From: Malus domestica
Taxonomy: Eukaryota > Streptophyta > Magnoliopsida > Rosales > Rosaceae
Length of the DNA: 64,000 bases
Direction of reading: 5' to 3'
Assembly: GCF_042453785.1 (NCBI RefSeq)
Contig: NC_091675.1
Coordinates: 12,501-76,500, forward strand
The notes beneath the pieces were generated by a model. That model was not told the origin of the DNA. It made no database searches and saw only the letters and a list, made by a program, of their open reading frames with translations. This document shows, in pieces, positions 1-12,809 of this stretch; position 1 is the stretch's first letter, and every line of letters starts with the position of its first letter. A program made the position numbers and the translations under genes.

Positions 1-2394
1 AACCCTAAACCCTAAACCCTAAACCCTAAACCCTAAACCCTAAACCCTAAACCCTAAACCCTAAACCCTAAACCCTAAACCCTAAACCCTAAACCCTAAA
101 CCCTAAACCCTAAACCCTAAACCCTAAACCCTAAACCCTAAACCCTAAACCCTAAACCCTAAACCCTAAACCCTAAACCCTAAACCCTAAACCCTAAACC
201 CTAAACCCTAAACCCTAAACCCTAAACCCTAAACCCTAAACCCTAAACCCTAAACCCTAAACCCTAAACCCTAAACCCTAAACCCTAAACCCTAAACCCT
301 AAACCCTAAACCCTAAACCCTAAACCCTAAACCCTAAACCCTAAACCCTAAACCCTAAACCCTAAACCCTAAACCCTAAACCCTAAACCCTAAACCCTAA
401 ACCCTAAACCCTAAACCCTAAACCCTAAACCCTAAACCCTAAACCCTAAACCCTAAACCCTAAACCCTAAACCCTAAACCCTAAACCCTAAACCCTAAAC
501 CCTAAACCCTAAACCCTAAACCCTAAACCCTAAACCCTAAACCCTAAACCCTAAACCCTAAACCCTAAACCCTAAACCCTAAACCCTAAACCCTAAACCC
601 TAAACCCTAAACCCTAAACCCTAAACCCTAAACCCTAAACCCTAAACCCTAAACCCTAAACCCTAAACCCTAAACCCTAAACCCTAAACCCTAAACCCTA
701 AACCCTAAACCCTAAACCCTAAACCCTAAACCCTAAACCCTAAACCCTAAACCCTAAACCCTAAACCCTAAACCCTAAACCCTAAACCCTAAACCCTAAA
801 CCCTAAACCCTAAACCCTAAACCCTAAACCCTAAACCCTAAACCCTAAACCCTAAACCCTAAACCCTAAACCCTAAACCCTAAACCCTAAACCCTAAACC
901 CTAAACCCTAAACCCTAAACCCTAAACCCTAAACCCTAAACCCTAAACCCTAAACCCTAAACCCTAAACCCTAAACCCTAAACCCTAAACCCTAAACCCT
1001 AAACCCTAAACCCTAAACCCTAAACCCTAAACCCTAAACCCTAAACCCTAAACCCTAAACCCTAAACCCTAAACCCTAAACCCTAAACCCTAAACCCTAA
1101 ACCCTAAACCCTAAACCCTAAACCCTAAACCCTAAACCCTAAACCCTAAACCCTAAACCCTAAACCCTAAACCCTAAACCCTAAACCCTAAACCCTAAAC
1201 CCTAAACCCTAAACCCTAAACCCTAAACCCTAAACCCTAAACCCTAAACCCTAAACCCTAAACCCTAAACCCTAAACCCTAAACCCTAAACCCTAAACCC
1301 TAAACCCTAAACCCTAAACCCTAAACCCTAAACCCTAAACCCTAAACCCTAAACCCTAAACCCTAAACCCTAAACCCTAAACCCTAAACCCTAAACCCTA
1401 AACCCTAAACCCTAAACCCTAAACCCTAAACCCTAAACCCTAAACCCTAAACCCTAAACCCTAAACCCTAAACCCTAAACCCTAAACCCTAAACCCTAAA
1501 CCCTAAACCCTAAACCCTAAACCCTAAACCCTAAACCCTAAACCCTAAACCCTAAACCCTAAACCCTAAACCCTAAACCCTAAACCCTAAACCCTAAACC
1601 CTAAACCCTAAACCCTAAACCCTAAACCCTAAACCCTAAACCCTAAACCCTAAACCCTAAACCCTAAACCCTAAACCCTAAACCCTAAACCCTAAACCCT
1701 AAACCCTAAACCCTAAACCCTAAACCCTAAACCCTAAACCCTAAACCCTAAACCCTAAACCCTAAACCCTAAACCCTAAACCCTAAACCCTAAACCCTAA
1801 ACCCTAAACCCTAAACCCTAAACCCTAAACCCTAAACCCTAAACCCTAAACCCTAAACCCTAAACCCTAAACCCTAAACCCTAAACCCTAAACCCTAAAC
1901 CCTAAACCCTAAACCCTAAACCCTAAACCCTAAACCCTAAACCCTAAACCCTAAACCCTAAACCCTAAACCCTAAACCCTAAACCCTAAACCCTAAACCC
2001 TAAACCCTAAACCCTAAACCCTAAACCCTAAACCCTAAACCCTAAACCCTAAACCCTAAACCCTAAACCCTAAACCCTAAACCCTTAAACCCTAAACCCT
2101 TAAACCCTAAACCCTTAAACCCTAAACCCTAAACCCTAAACCCTAAACCCTAAACCCTAAACCCTTAAACCCTAAACCCTAAACCCTAAACCCTTAAACC
2201 CTAAACCCTAAACCCTAAACCCTTAAACCCTAAACCCTAAACCCTAAACCCTAAAACCCTAAACCCTAAACCCTAAACCCTAAACCCTAAACCCTAAACC
2301 CTAAACCCTAAACCCTAAACCCTAAACCCTAAACCCTAAACCCTAAACCCTAACCCCTAAAACCCTAAACCCTAAACCCTAAACCCTAAACCCT
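1..2394. repeat. telomeric repeat array (CCCTAAA)n
   Basis: An unbroken tandem array of the heptamer CCCTAAA, whose complement is TTTAGGG, the Arabidopsis-type plant telomere repeat. From base 1 to about 2081 I see no departure from the heptamer. The C-rich strand runs 5'->3' into the chromosome, so base 1 is the distal side and the array marks a chromosome end rather than an interstitial tract. The junction to unique sequence is at about 2394, where the last CCCT runs into CCTCAAATGG. Real telomere length cannot be judged because assemblers often cut or collapse such arrays. Confidence 0.99.
2082..2394. repeat. degenerate proximal telomere with variant units
   Basis: The inner 0.3 kb of the array mixes canonical units with variants. 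CCCTTAAA (one extra T) occurs several times between 2082 and 2230, CCCTAAAA occurs near 2250, and a CCCCTAAAA-like unit lies near 2353. Variants confined to the centromere-side edge are the usual pattern, because telomerase renews only the distal repeats while old inner repeats drift. The variants cluster in a higher-order way (CCCTTAAA alternating with CCCTAAA near 2082-2120), which suggests local duplication. Confidence 0.9.
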
Positions 2395-3302
2395 CCTCAA
2401 ATGGCTCGTCCTTAGCGAGCTTCTACCCCACCTGAGTCAATGCCGCAAAGGAGCTGGATCAGACGGCAGAGAAGAAGGATTGGTGGGTCAGGAAACGCAC
2501 GGACTTTGATTCCATTGTGATGGCTGGCTTCTCCTAGTATCTACATATAATTGTAGAAATTGCAGCTCCAATTCTTCTATGTCTTCCAGATCATTGCGAT
2601 GCCCCCATCGTCTAAGGGCTGATGACTGGAAAAATGAAAGGAACTTGAGCCGACTCCTTCGCGAAAGGAAGGGGCGGTGGTGAAAATAGGATCTAGGCCT
2701 TTTGGAAAGAGAGGATTTTCATTTATTTTCATTTTACTTTTTCTAGTTTTTCTGTTTAGTTTAGTTTCTGTTTTTTTTTCTTGCAGTTTTATTAATTTTA
2801 GTTTTAAATCCTTTTAAATTTGTTTTTTATCATTTAATCTATGTCGCACGTATATTGTGGAATTCGAGACATCCACACAAGCCGGTAACATAAATTTTAA
2901 CATATTTTATAAATTTTAGCAGATTTTTTAACAAAGGTATAGAATTAAAACAAAAGAATAAATCATGTATGAGATTAAATGTTTTAATGTTATATATTAT
3001 ATGAGACTGCAATTACCCTCGAATTTGAATGGATAAAATGTAATTTCACCCTTTTGCTATATATGGAAAGGGAATCTTGAAAGTGGAAAACTAGCAAACA
3101 GCCTTGAAGGCTTGAGGATAAAGGCTTGTCTGTCCCGTCCACAATCCACATACCGATTGAGTTAGATTCACATTAAACAAAGTCAAACCAATCTTGTCTT
3201 TCTTAACCCAACCAATTAACCAAGTCTCTCTCCCTCTCCTCCTCCTTAACCAATTAACCAAATCTCTCTCCCTCTCCTTCTCCTGCTTAGAGAGAGAAAA
3301 AG
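2395..3302. other. telomere-proximal sequence without a recognisable gene
   Basis: No subtelomeric satellite array separates the telomere from genic DNA. A GC-richer patch at about 2400-2690 may be relic coding or transposon sequence, but no frame stays open and I do not recognise it. From 2700 to 3060 the sequence is AT-rich. Around 3205-3290 an approximately 50-bp pyrimidine-rich segment (AACCAATTAACCAAGTCTCT type) is present twice in tandem, directly upstream of the WAT1-like start codon, in what would be its 5' leader or promoter. Confidence 0.6.
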
Positions 3303-6300
3303 ATGGCAGCGGCGGCAGGGGTTGGAGTTGGAGGAGGTGATGTTTGGAAGGACACATGAGGCCATGGCAGCGGTTCAGCTCTTCAGCGGAGGATATCATG
3401 TAATTATCAATTTCCTCACATTGCATCATCCTTTTTATACTCACATGCTGCTCATATGTTGCTCATGTGATCATTTACTCATCGTGTCGTGTCGTGTGGG
3501 TTGGGGTGGGTGTGTTGGAGTGTATTGGATGCTCAGACCATGACAATTATTAGATTATACTACAAGAGACTCCGAGACTGGTTATTTAGCTTGATTTTGT
3601 CTAATAATCTATTATCGATGCAGTTAACCTATAATGTTGGAAATTAATTATGCAATTGAATTAATCTTCTTCATCCCTGTCCTGTCCTGTGCACATGAAT
3701 CATGATGATTACAACATCCTCTAACATTTCTCTTCTCTTGTATGTATTGCGTTGCAGACAGATTCGACAACCAATGAATAGACGCCTCTTCATGTCCTTT
3801 TTCTTTCTTGGGTTAACTGGGTAACACAAGATACTACTTTATGGCCATATTCTGATTATTTATAATCTACTGCTACAATTGATGCAGCACAGCACCTCTT
3901 TGACATTTGCTGCTTCTTTATATGAAATAGGATCTTTGGCAACCAGCTTTTGTTTCTTATTGGTCTTGGCTACACAAATCCAACTTATGCTGCGGCCATA
4001 CAGCTTGCTATCCCAGTTTTCACGCTTATCCTTGCTGTTTTAATGGGGTCAATTTGATTTTTTTCGACTTTATCTACTTAGGTTGGTGCTATGCACCCGT
4101 ATATCGGTCTATACTTAGAGATAAACACATTTTCATGTTTAACTTGTATGAGATATTACTTGTTCAATATCATATGTGAACTTGTTCATGCAGTACAGAA
4201 AGAGTGAACTTGCTTAGAACTGAAGGGCAGGCCAAGGTTGGTGGTGCACTTTTATGTGTTTCTGGAGCCATATTAATGGTCTCATTTCCTGGACCTCCTT
4301 TGATTGGATATACAGAACCAGACTTTGCAGCACAGAGCGAAATAAGTGCCAAAGGTCAACTAGAGCCAGCTGGATGGTTGATGTCTAGCTTTCTAGAGTT
4401 TGGGCTAAATCATTTTCATCTTGGAGTTTTATGCTTATTGGGGAACTGTATGTGCATGGCCGCTTTTTTAGCCCTCCAGGTGCATGAATATATACTCTTT
4501 ATCTTTATTTGTCGAATATAATTATCTCATTTATTTTTTAAGTGTGATTTTTCTTCTTTTAAAGTGCTACTGGAGCTTGTTTGGTGCTACTGTTTTCAGT
4601 TTGGTGAGAGGGATGGGCAAATACCCATTGGTTATGGGTAACCGCGATTACCCATCCATTTAAATTAAACGGTTACGGTTATGGGTAACCATTTAAATAA
4701 ATAAACGGTTATAGGTATAACCGTTTACCCGCGAAATTTAAATGGCCGGTTATGGGTATTAACCACGGTTATAAACGGGTAACCGTTTACCCATTTATTT
4801 TATATATGTAAAACTAACACAAACCATGTTCTCGATCCAATAATACTTAGCACCCAATAAATTAGCAAGGAATTCATCGGTCCTTCTCTCAATAACACTA
4901 CTACAGGAATGATGATTCTCATCATCAAGCAATTGGCCAAATTAATTTAAATTTCTTGCGGGTAACCATGAAATTGACATAAATGCTTTGACAAAAATGT
5001 CTTCTAAACAATTTTTGTAACCTAATAATACTTAGCAAATATTATATTTACCCTCATTGGTAACAATTAAAAATATCGTCCGTAAACTATTATTTCAATT
5101 ATTGGAATGGTATAAGGACTTAAAAAATTAAAATATGGAAATGTATGATGAATGTAGTACCTATAACGGTGTTTAATTGTCAAAAAAAAAATTATGACAA
5201 TTTTTTTTTAATTTTCAAGTTGTTAAAAAACATATAGACGGGTGAAAAAAGGGTAATGGTAAAAAAAAAGATAAACGGATTAAAAAGGATAAATGGGTAA
5301 ACGGGTATTAAACGGTTACGGTTAAATGGGTATGCGGTTATGGGTATGGTTAACCGTTTATAAACGGTTATGGGTATGGATATAACCGTTTAGGCAATTA
5401 CCCAACGGGTAAACGGTTATGCGGGTATGAGCATAAACGGTTATGGGTAAATTAACCGCGGTTACCCACCCGCATAACCATTGCCCATCCTTAAGTGAGA
5501 GTTGTGTATATAACTTTTTCATTCTCCATTTGTCATTCTTATGTCTCCTTCTCCCATTTTATTCTTCTTCTACCTGTCTGTCGATAGAAAATAAGAAATT
5601 TAATATAATAAAAAAAAGGAAGAAATGGTGGACAAGAATTCCATGAAAACTAAAAAGAAACGATGGACAAGAATTCCATGAAAACTAACCTGAAGAATAC
5701 CGAAAATTATCTTAGCAAAAAGACAGTCCAAAGAAGCCAAAACTGCACATCGCCAAAGAGTAGTAGCTTCTTAGCAACAACTCCCTAAACTCCACCCTTC
5801 AAGAGAAACTGTTTCTCAGACAAACCTACTTTACTTTGAATGCGATTTTAACACTTTCCTCCAAATAAAAGTAGTAGCCTTTTCCTCCAAATAAAAGTAG
5901 TAGCCTCCTTATGCAAAACATAACAATGAGAAGAGAATGAAGCATAAATACTTTCTTGAAGCATACCGCAACTAAGCAAGAAATTGTAGAATTATATTTG
6001 GACATTAGTGGACTTTAGTGGTACAACATGTCTTGTACCAATTATATTTCTTAGGGACATAGGCAAAAGTTTGTTAAACCACGTAACTCTCATGCAGAGA
6101 ATTCCTTGTGAATTGTTGCATGGTGTGCTTTTCCTTATGACAGTAAGATTTCAGTTTGCACCTGCAAAACATTACCCGTCACTCTGTACTACTTCAAATG
6201 ATAAGAGCGCCACCATAAGTCCAGCTCTTGAGGGTAACTCCATAACCATTTTCCTAACGAGGCCTTCTTTTTTAATGACTTTGCAAACTTTGCAATAGCA

Positions 6301-8341
6301 AACTTTCGTCTGTCCACAACTACTTTCCTGACAAGGCCTTTTCGTTTCAATTAATTTCCAATAGCTAGCTCAAATCTATCTTTTGATCTCTATTCAACAT
6401 CTCTCCTGCTTCCCCTATCGCTCCTTTCTCAAAGGAAATCCCACATCTACTTTTCTAACCTTCACCATCTTACTTGATATTTTTGAAATAGAAATGAAGA
6501 AGGTAGGAGGGCTACCCAAGATAAACTTATTCCAGTTTATGTGTGCATATGTAGTGTGCTTAGACATGCTTATATCTTATCATATTTGGGGAAATTAGGA
6601 TCAGGGTTGCAAATTATTGGGAGTTTGTGAAGTTAGGGTTTTTAAATTAAGGGAAAGGTTAAATCAAAGTTCGTTGCTAGGTAGGATCAGGGTTACATTG
6701 ACTACTAGCTCTGCAATCCTAGAGATCACTCCTCTAGATAGAAAGCATCAGATTTTACTGTGTATTAAGTCCTTGCTTCCTTTACATGCCTAATTTGCTG
6801 ATTATTTGTTGGAATTCGGTGGCTCCTTCGTGTTATGCCCTATTTTGCTTGTCCTAGATGTTCCCCCCAATTCCTTAAGCCATCGTTAGAATTAGCCATT
6901 GCTCAAAGTAGGTGCATTCTAACTATTGTACTGAGAGGAGTTTGACCTTCAATTCATCTTTGTTGAAAATGGTTGTGTAACTTGTGTATGCTTTCATTCT
7001 TTTGAAGGGTAAAATTCTTACATTGTTTGAAGGGTAAAATTCACTGTGGTTTCGAAACTAAATTTGCTTCCTATGATTTGCTCTGGTTAAACATTGTCCA
7101 TTGACATGACAATTCATATGGAGAGGGTGGTAGACTGACCTTTCATTGGTGCATAAATTTTTACTCAACCGCTAGGATACCCACATATATATAGTTATCA
7201 TATCATGCGTTTCAATTTCTGATACCTTTATACCTAACATTTCATAACTTTCAGGCTCCACTTTTGAAAAGATATCCTGCCAACCTGTCAGTTACAGCAT
7301 ATTCATACTTCTTCGGTGCACTATTGATGGTGGTTACTGCATTATTTATGACAAACGAGTCAACAGACTGGAGCTTGACACACTCTGAGTTTTTTGCTGT
7401 TATTTACGCTGTAAGTTACAAATTAGTGATATATGTAGCCCAATCTTTTGTTATCTACAAAATTTCATCAGCTCTCTTAATTCGTTCTGTCTACAAAGAA
7501 GAAGGTTGACTGACGTGGTTTCATACTTGATGTACTAGTTATTTAAAAGATTAGAAACCATATATTTTGATGAAAACCCTGTGCGGCATATTCAACAGAT
7601 AAGAGAGTGCTTCTCATAAAATTCTAGAAAGACCATCATGTCATCTTGATGATAAAGATCATCTTGTTCTCTACGTACAAGTTATATGTCAAGTAACTTT
7701 ACTGCAAATTTTATATCTGACAGTCGATAATAATGCTTTTAACATTTCTTTTCAGTTTTCTCCTCTGTGATATGATTTTTCTAATATATCTAATGTGAAT
7801 AAATATGAAGATGGGCACATTTTATATGGCCAGTTCAAAGTTGGTTCAATTGTTAGAAGTGGTTAAAATAACTCATTGGTTTTCAGGGAACTGTTGCATC
7901 TGCCCTTAATTATGGATTGCTGACGTGGAGCAATAAGATTTTGGGGCCTGCTTTGGTTGCTCTTTATAATCCACTTCAACCTGCAGCTTCGGCTTTTTTG
8001 TCAAGAATTTTCCTTGGAAGCCCAGTTTATTTGGGAAGGTTCGCTCACATCCAGTACTTGATTAATTGTGGCCAAGCTGGCGTTTTGTTGGAGTGATGCT
8101 TATTTGGTCTCCTTTTTATGAAAACAGTGTCTTAGGTGGAATACTAATTATTGCTGGTCTGTATGTGGTAACTTGGGCGTCTTTGAAAGAAAGACAAGCA
8201 GCTTTGGAAGTCGTTATACCTCACGTTGCTCGGGGGTCGGAACCTCTCATCCAGAAAGATGCAACTATTAACAAGATACCATACGAGAGAGGACTGATTT
8301 TCTCAGGGCCTTCCAGTTCAGTACCAAAATCGGCAGATTAA
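3303..8341 (+). pseudogene. WAT1-related (EamA/DMT) transporter, broken
   Basis: The family comprises ten-helix drug/metabolite transporters of the plant WAT1/nodulin-MtN21 group, which sit in the vacuolar or plasma membrane. The exons found resemble the At4g19185/At5g45370 subgroup as I recall it. Exon pieces with usable splice sites are: start at 3303 (MAAAAGVGVGGGDVWK, then a one-base insertion gives TGA at 3357-3359, while the shifted frame continues HEAMAAVQLFSGGYHV); 3758-3821 (IRQPMNRRLFMSFFFLGLTG); 3931-4047 ([16 protein letters not shown]); 4194-4479 (TERVNLLRTEGQAKVGG); 7255-7410 (YPANLSVTAYSYFFGA); 7887-8038 ([28 protein letters not shown]); 8128-8341 (LGGILIIAGLYVVTWAS). The exon that should encode the rest of helix 1 and helix 2 is missing between 3402 and 3757. 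A 2.8-kb intron (4480-7254) contains a hAT element, and its remainder (5502-7254) shows no gene. The frameshift plus the lost exon argue for a pseudogene, although the 3' half is open and could still be transcribed. Confidence 0.8.
4611..5494. mobile_element. non-autonomous hAT-like element in WAT1 intron
   Basis: The ends are inverted: GGATGGGCAA at 4611 and TTGCCCATCC at 5481-5490. They are flanked by the direct repeat GTGAGAG at 4604-4610 and 5495-5501, which is 7 bp and extends to 8 with one mismatch, fitting hAT integration. The element is about 0.88 kb and has no transposase frame. Both subterminal zones are packed with TAAACGGTTA, TTATGGGTA and AACCGTTTA motifs in both orientations. 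hAT transposases typically bind such subterminal repeats. Confidence 0.8.
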
Positions 8342-8779
8342 GAAAACATGTGATGGGAATTTGGAGAGTAAACCAGTTGAGGAGAATTGCTCAAAATATC
8401 CATCCTTGTTTAATTTGTCTGAAATTGATTTTCCTTTGTCGTGGGAAGAGGATCCTCATTTTAAATATATAAAAAATCAAATGATTTATGACCGCATGAT
8501 GCACGATGAATGATTAAGATATGAGGATCCTATGATCCCCACAATTTGGACCCTGATGAGATACAAATCCCTCTATGAGGACCATAGCCATAATATTATA
8601 TTAATCTAGATTCAGAGACTTAAAATATTTGACCACTTAATAAACCAAACAAGAAAATGAGTTTTATGTTGGTTTTGATTAACTAAGTTGTCCCGTATTT
8701 TAAGCTTTTGGATTAATTATTTATGACGTATTTTTATGAATAGGGAAAGACCGAAAGAGGAGCCGAGGAATAGATACTA
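8342..8779. other. 3' flank of WAT1 pseudogene with small inverted repeat
   Basis: No coding sequence is recognised. GAGGATCCTCATTTTAAATA at about 8449 faces TATGAGGATCCTATGATCCC near 8520-8540, an approximately 90-bp imperfect inverted repeat that may be a small MITE. No target duplication could be assigned. Confidence 0.35.
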
Positions 8780-8809
8780 CTAGAAATTACACCCGCGCGT
8801 TGCTGCGGG
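8780..8809 (-). other. Helitron 3' terminus (hairpin + CTAG)
   Basis: The palindrome CCCGCGCGTTGCTGCGGG at 8792-8809 is followed on the minus strand by a short AT spacer and CTAG at 8783-8780, then T (plus-strand A at 8779). This matches the structure that terminates rolling-circle transposition in Helitrons. Confidence 0.75.
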
Positions 8810-11057
8810 AACCAGCTGTTTCAAGCGTAATCGGATGAATAAAATACATTTAAGTTGAATAAATTCAATGCAATTATGAACAGACAGGGATACATGAGTG
8901 AATAAAATCGATAAGATAAGCAATTTTGCTTTTATATACATTTAAGGTGGCAATAAACACATTGTAAAATGAGAGAAAAGAAACTTAACGTCTTTGATTA
9001 GAAAGAGATGGTTTCCAAAAAAGTTCTGTTTCCATGTAGTTCACGCATATAATGTGTCCTCAAAGGCCAAGGAGATTACAATGATTATAGTCTGTTGTAA
9101 GCAAACCTAATATACAACAACTGATGCATACAATCCAATTAAAATGTTCATGAAAATTGCCAACACGATACTTGAAACAACCACAATTAACCACATAATG
9201 ATTGTCAAACCAGCAATAAGGATGCAAGCTATTTCAAGAAATGGACCTTCTCAAGTAATCAGATCATGAATCAGTCGATACCAGTCGTTAAGCAGCATAT
9301 AGAGACTCTTTACAACAACAATTACAATGTAAACAAAATCTCCACGATCAGCCCCAACACGCCAACTATATTACATCCCAGAATGTGAATTAACGTACAA
9401 TATGTCCCCGAAAAGAATTGAGTTCAGATTAAAACCGCTCTTTTAAGCAATGTTATTTCAAAAGTTTATATTTGGCTACTGCTACATAATTTGACATTAA
9501 TGTAAAACCTTATGTCATATGTATGTATGCATTGGGTGAAATGGAGATGATTAGGATTTTAAATGTTCAAAATTTTCTTTTTGGCCCACTAATTAGATGC
9601 AAAAGTGAAATTGCATTAACAATTTTACACCCAGAAACATGAATTACACAGAATGACAATGAGGTAAATTGATATAACGATGAGAAAGTATATAACTCAA
9701 AGCACTAACAATAGGCTAAAACACTCTTTTAATTGATATAACAATAGGCTAATAGGATTAACTAAATCATTAGAGACTGCAACAATGAGAATGTCTAAAG
9801 ATTAAAGTTCTTGTTGACTATTCTTGAACCCCTAGGTGAACAAAAACATTTTCAGGAAATCTGTTCCGGAAAATATAAAAACCCATGAAGCAATTCCATC
9901 GTTTGGGATAACACATATTTACCTGGACTCCAAGCTTAAGCCAACATTTTTCTATTTTGTAGCATCCACCACACCGAACACATTTCTCAGTAGGGGAATA
10001 TGAGGAACGCTTCTCCTTGTGAGACCTAATTTTCAATTGGAAGGTAACAGATACAAAACATTAATCAGTACACAGAACACCATAAATAACAGAAATGTCG
10101 AACACATTATGCTGAAGGGAATTTATTGTAACAAAATTCAAACTGATAGAAATCCTGTCCGTGGATACCAATGACTTTTCTTTTAACTACTTGACAGGGA
10201 TTGACAGGTCCAATCCCAAATTGTGTCATTTTCCTAAAGATGTTCCAATTTCAAAAATTCTTAAATCCAACTACATTTCTCAATCCCCAAATGGCCACAT
10301 ATGAGAAACCAAAACAAAGCCTTCAAGGGGGGAAGAAGAAAGAAAAAAGAAAAATAAGAAAGGTATTGTTCAGCTCCTACCTTTTGTTTTGGCAAAAGTT
10401 TCCATTTTGTTGGAGGTTTAGGCACTGGTAGCTGTAGAAAACAATAGAATATGTCACTGGCAGTCAGACGTCATGCTTAAGAACACAATAGCAACAACTA
10501 AATCGGTTTACAAAAAATAACATTTTAGTCAACCAATTTACATGATAAGAACCGTAAATTGGCATCACAACAAAAGGCGATCAACAAAAATCTCGACAAC
10601 TACGTGAATATACCATTCTACTTCTTTTCAATTGTGAAGCATTCTGCATGTATTCACTATCAAATGCTTATATACATGATCGAACCTGTCAAAACAACAT
10701 AAACAACATCGTTTTGACAACCACTGTCAAAAATACACCCAAAATTAAAATTAGTAATAAGAAACTAAAATAAAAGCAAGAAAATAAAAATTGAAGATTG
10801 ATGAGACTTACAAATGCCCATCTTTACGACCTCCACCCAAATCACCTTCTCAAGTGTTGACCCTTGGCAGTTCATGTTCTGTAAAATAAGTACGGATCAC
10901 TTCCATTTTACAAAAAAATAAAAAATAAAAAATAAAAAAAACCCATTAGAGAGAATCAATTTTCTAGGCCAATTATACATTAAATTTCATAAAGTTCGAT
11001 AAAAAGATAATAAAATTCCTAAAATTTAAAAAATATCCAAGCTTTGAATTAAAGGAG

Positions 11058-11246
11058 CTAAGAAAATCTGCTCCTAATCTTACAATTGATGAAGAAATCA
11101 AAGATTTTTGAGGGAAACCCAAAATCTGCAAAGAGGGATAGAATTGAGAAAAATGGAAAGAATTGAGAAAAATGGAGAGAATCTGGTTTGGTGTTGAAGA
11201 CATGGTTGGGGGAGAGAGGGATTCTCCCACAAATTGCAGTCGCCAT
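11058..11246 (-). pseudogene. captured 5' exon-like piece, possible plastid-targeting leader
   Basis: The minus-strand frame starts MATAICGRIPLSPNHVF and runs 62 codons, rich in Ser, Phe and Pro and poor in acidic residues, as chloroplast transit peptides often are. An overlapping frame continues with a similar composition (FPQKSLISSSIVRLGADF), which suggests an old frameshift in one original leader. It lies 3' of the PFC1 exons in the same orientation, within the Helitron. I cannot name the donor gene. Composition alone is weak evidence. Confidence 0.35.
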
Positions 11247-11642
11247 GGATCAATCTTTCTTTTTTTCTTGTGTTGTGGAAGGTACAGTTTAATCCAACAC
11301 CTGATTTCATCCATTTCAACAAACAAACCATCAGCAAAAACATTTAAAATTTAAAAATTAATTAAAGAAAGGAAAAATTGAATCGCGGAAGGTCATGGGG
11401 GTGAGACCGATGGCTCTGTACATGCCAACAACGACAACACGTGAGTGAATGCGACATTTGACAAAGTCCTCTTTCAAAACCTACATATTTAAGTGACAAA
11501 ACTTGCTAAAGTGATCACAATGGCATTGGCAATAAAAACATAAAAGCATAAAACTTAATTTCCAATTGTCCAGAATGCCAGGGAAGAGCTGATTTCTTAG
11601 TAGCATAAGACATATTGAGATATGACAAAAATATGGCTTTAC

Positions 11643-11980
11643 CTTGAGCCGGTCAGTCTCCGCAAATCTCTCACTCACATGAGTAGCCATGTATGGATCC
11701 TAAAGCCCATAAAACATTACACATAATCAGTGCAATACCAACTTAATTCCTCGAATTTGCAACAAATACAAACTCAGAATTGTAATTGCATTCAAAGAAG
11801 AAACACAGAAACACAGACATTCAAACAACCTTTTTGATTGCGAGCACAAATGCACCAGCATTAATAAGAACATTGGTCAAAGAACCTGTTCCCAGCCCAA
11901 CTTCTAACATCGCATCACCTTCCCCAACATCGACCACAGCAGTGAGCTGATCCGTTGATCTCAAAACCTGACACTGAGTG
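11643..11980 (-). pseudogene. PFC1: PFC1-like rRNA adenine dimethyltransferase fragment
   Basis: Two adjacent exons on the minus strand encode part of the KsgA/Dim1 family: S-adenosylmethionine-dependent enzymes that dimethylate two adjacent adenines near the 3' end of small-subunit rRNA. PFC1 is the plastid member. Exon 1 (11980-11830) has EIN, then frame slips, then DVGEGDAMLEVGLGTGSLTN and VLINAGAFVLAIKK. This is the SAM-binding motif I region, although the usual E-x-G-P-G-T-G is read as EVGLGTG. Exon 2 (11699-11643) continues DPYMATHVSERFAETDRLKV with matching splice sites (donor GT at 11642-11641). The transit peptide, the first part of the enzyme and everything after this segment are absent. 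With frameshifts and missing ends it cannot be active. It sits inside the putative Helitron on its sense strand, consistent with gene-fragment capture. Confidence 0.8.
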
Positions 11981-12809
11981 CTGCAAACACGCCAAAATCA
12001 ATCGAAGAAAAGAAATTCAGAACTACAACGATTTTACCTATGATGCAAAAAAATAATATCCAATTAGATGAGAATTTACATACCAAAATTAATAATGCAA
12101 TACGAAACCCTGAACTCAAAATCCTGTGCAAATCCTCAAGTCGAACGAAACAAAAGGGCGTACCTTTTCTGCTGAAGAAAACACAATTATTATGTGATGA
12201 TACAGAGAAACCATAAAATCACGAAACCCAAAAACAATTATTCCCCTCACCATAGCCTTGTTGTTTTGGTATATGCTTACACTGAGAAGAAAAGGAAAGA
12301 GCATCATGATACATTTAGTCCCAATTTAATCCCATTATATTGGGAACGATTATAATAGCACATATTAAATAAACGCACAATCAAGAAAATCAAAGGTAGT
12401 TTTTGTATAGGAAGGAAAAAAAAACAATAGTAATCTATCATCCTTTTCCACCACTAAATTTTTCAGAGCTTCAATTAACTTTATAGTCACAATTCATTTT
12501 GTTAATTATTTTCGCCCTGGAAAGAAAAAATTAAAAAGATTAACATTCCCAAAACATGAATAAGCAGATTCAAAGTTTAATCTCCACATGAAACACTTCG
12601 AGTAGTAAGAACAAACACTCATTTCAAAACATAAATAAGCAGATTCAAAGATTCAATTTTTGTACAGAAATGAGCCAAAAGCACATGCCGCTTTAATGTA
12701 TGAGCCAAAAGAACTTTCAGCTTTAGCATCCCAAACCCGACACCCCAAATTTGAGATATATTTCATGCTCAAAAGTGTTTACACGGAAATGTCAAACAAC
12801 GCAGATCCC

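Noticed and set aside
8066..8341. Separate small gene at 8066
   Set aside because: The first 20 codons are intron sequence. The rest is the last exon of the WAT1-like pseudogene.
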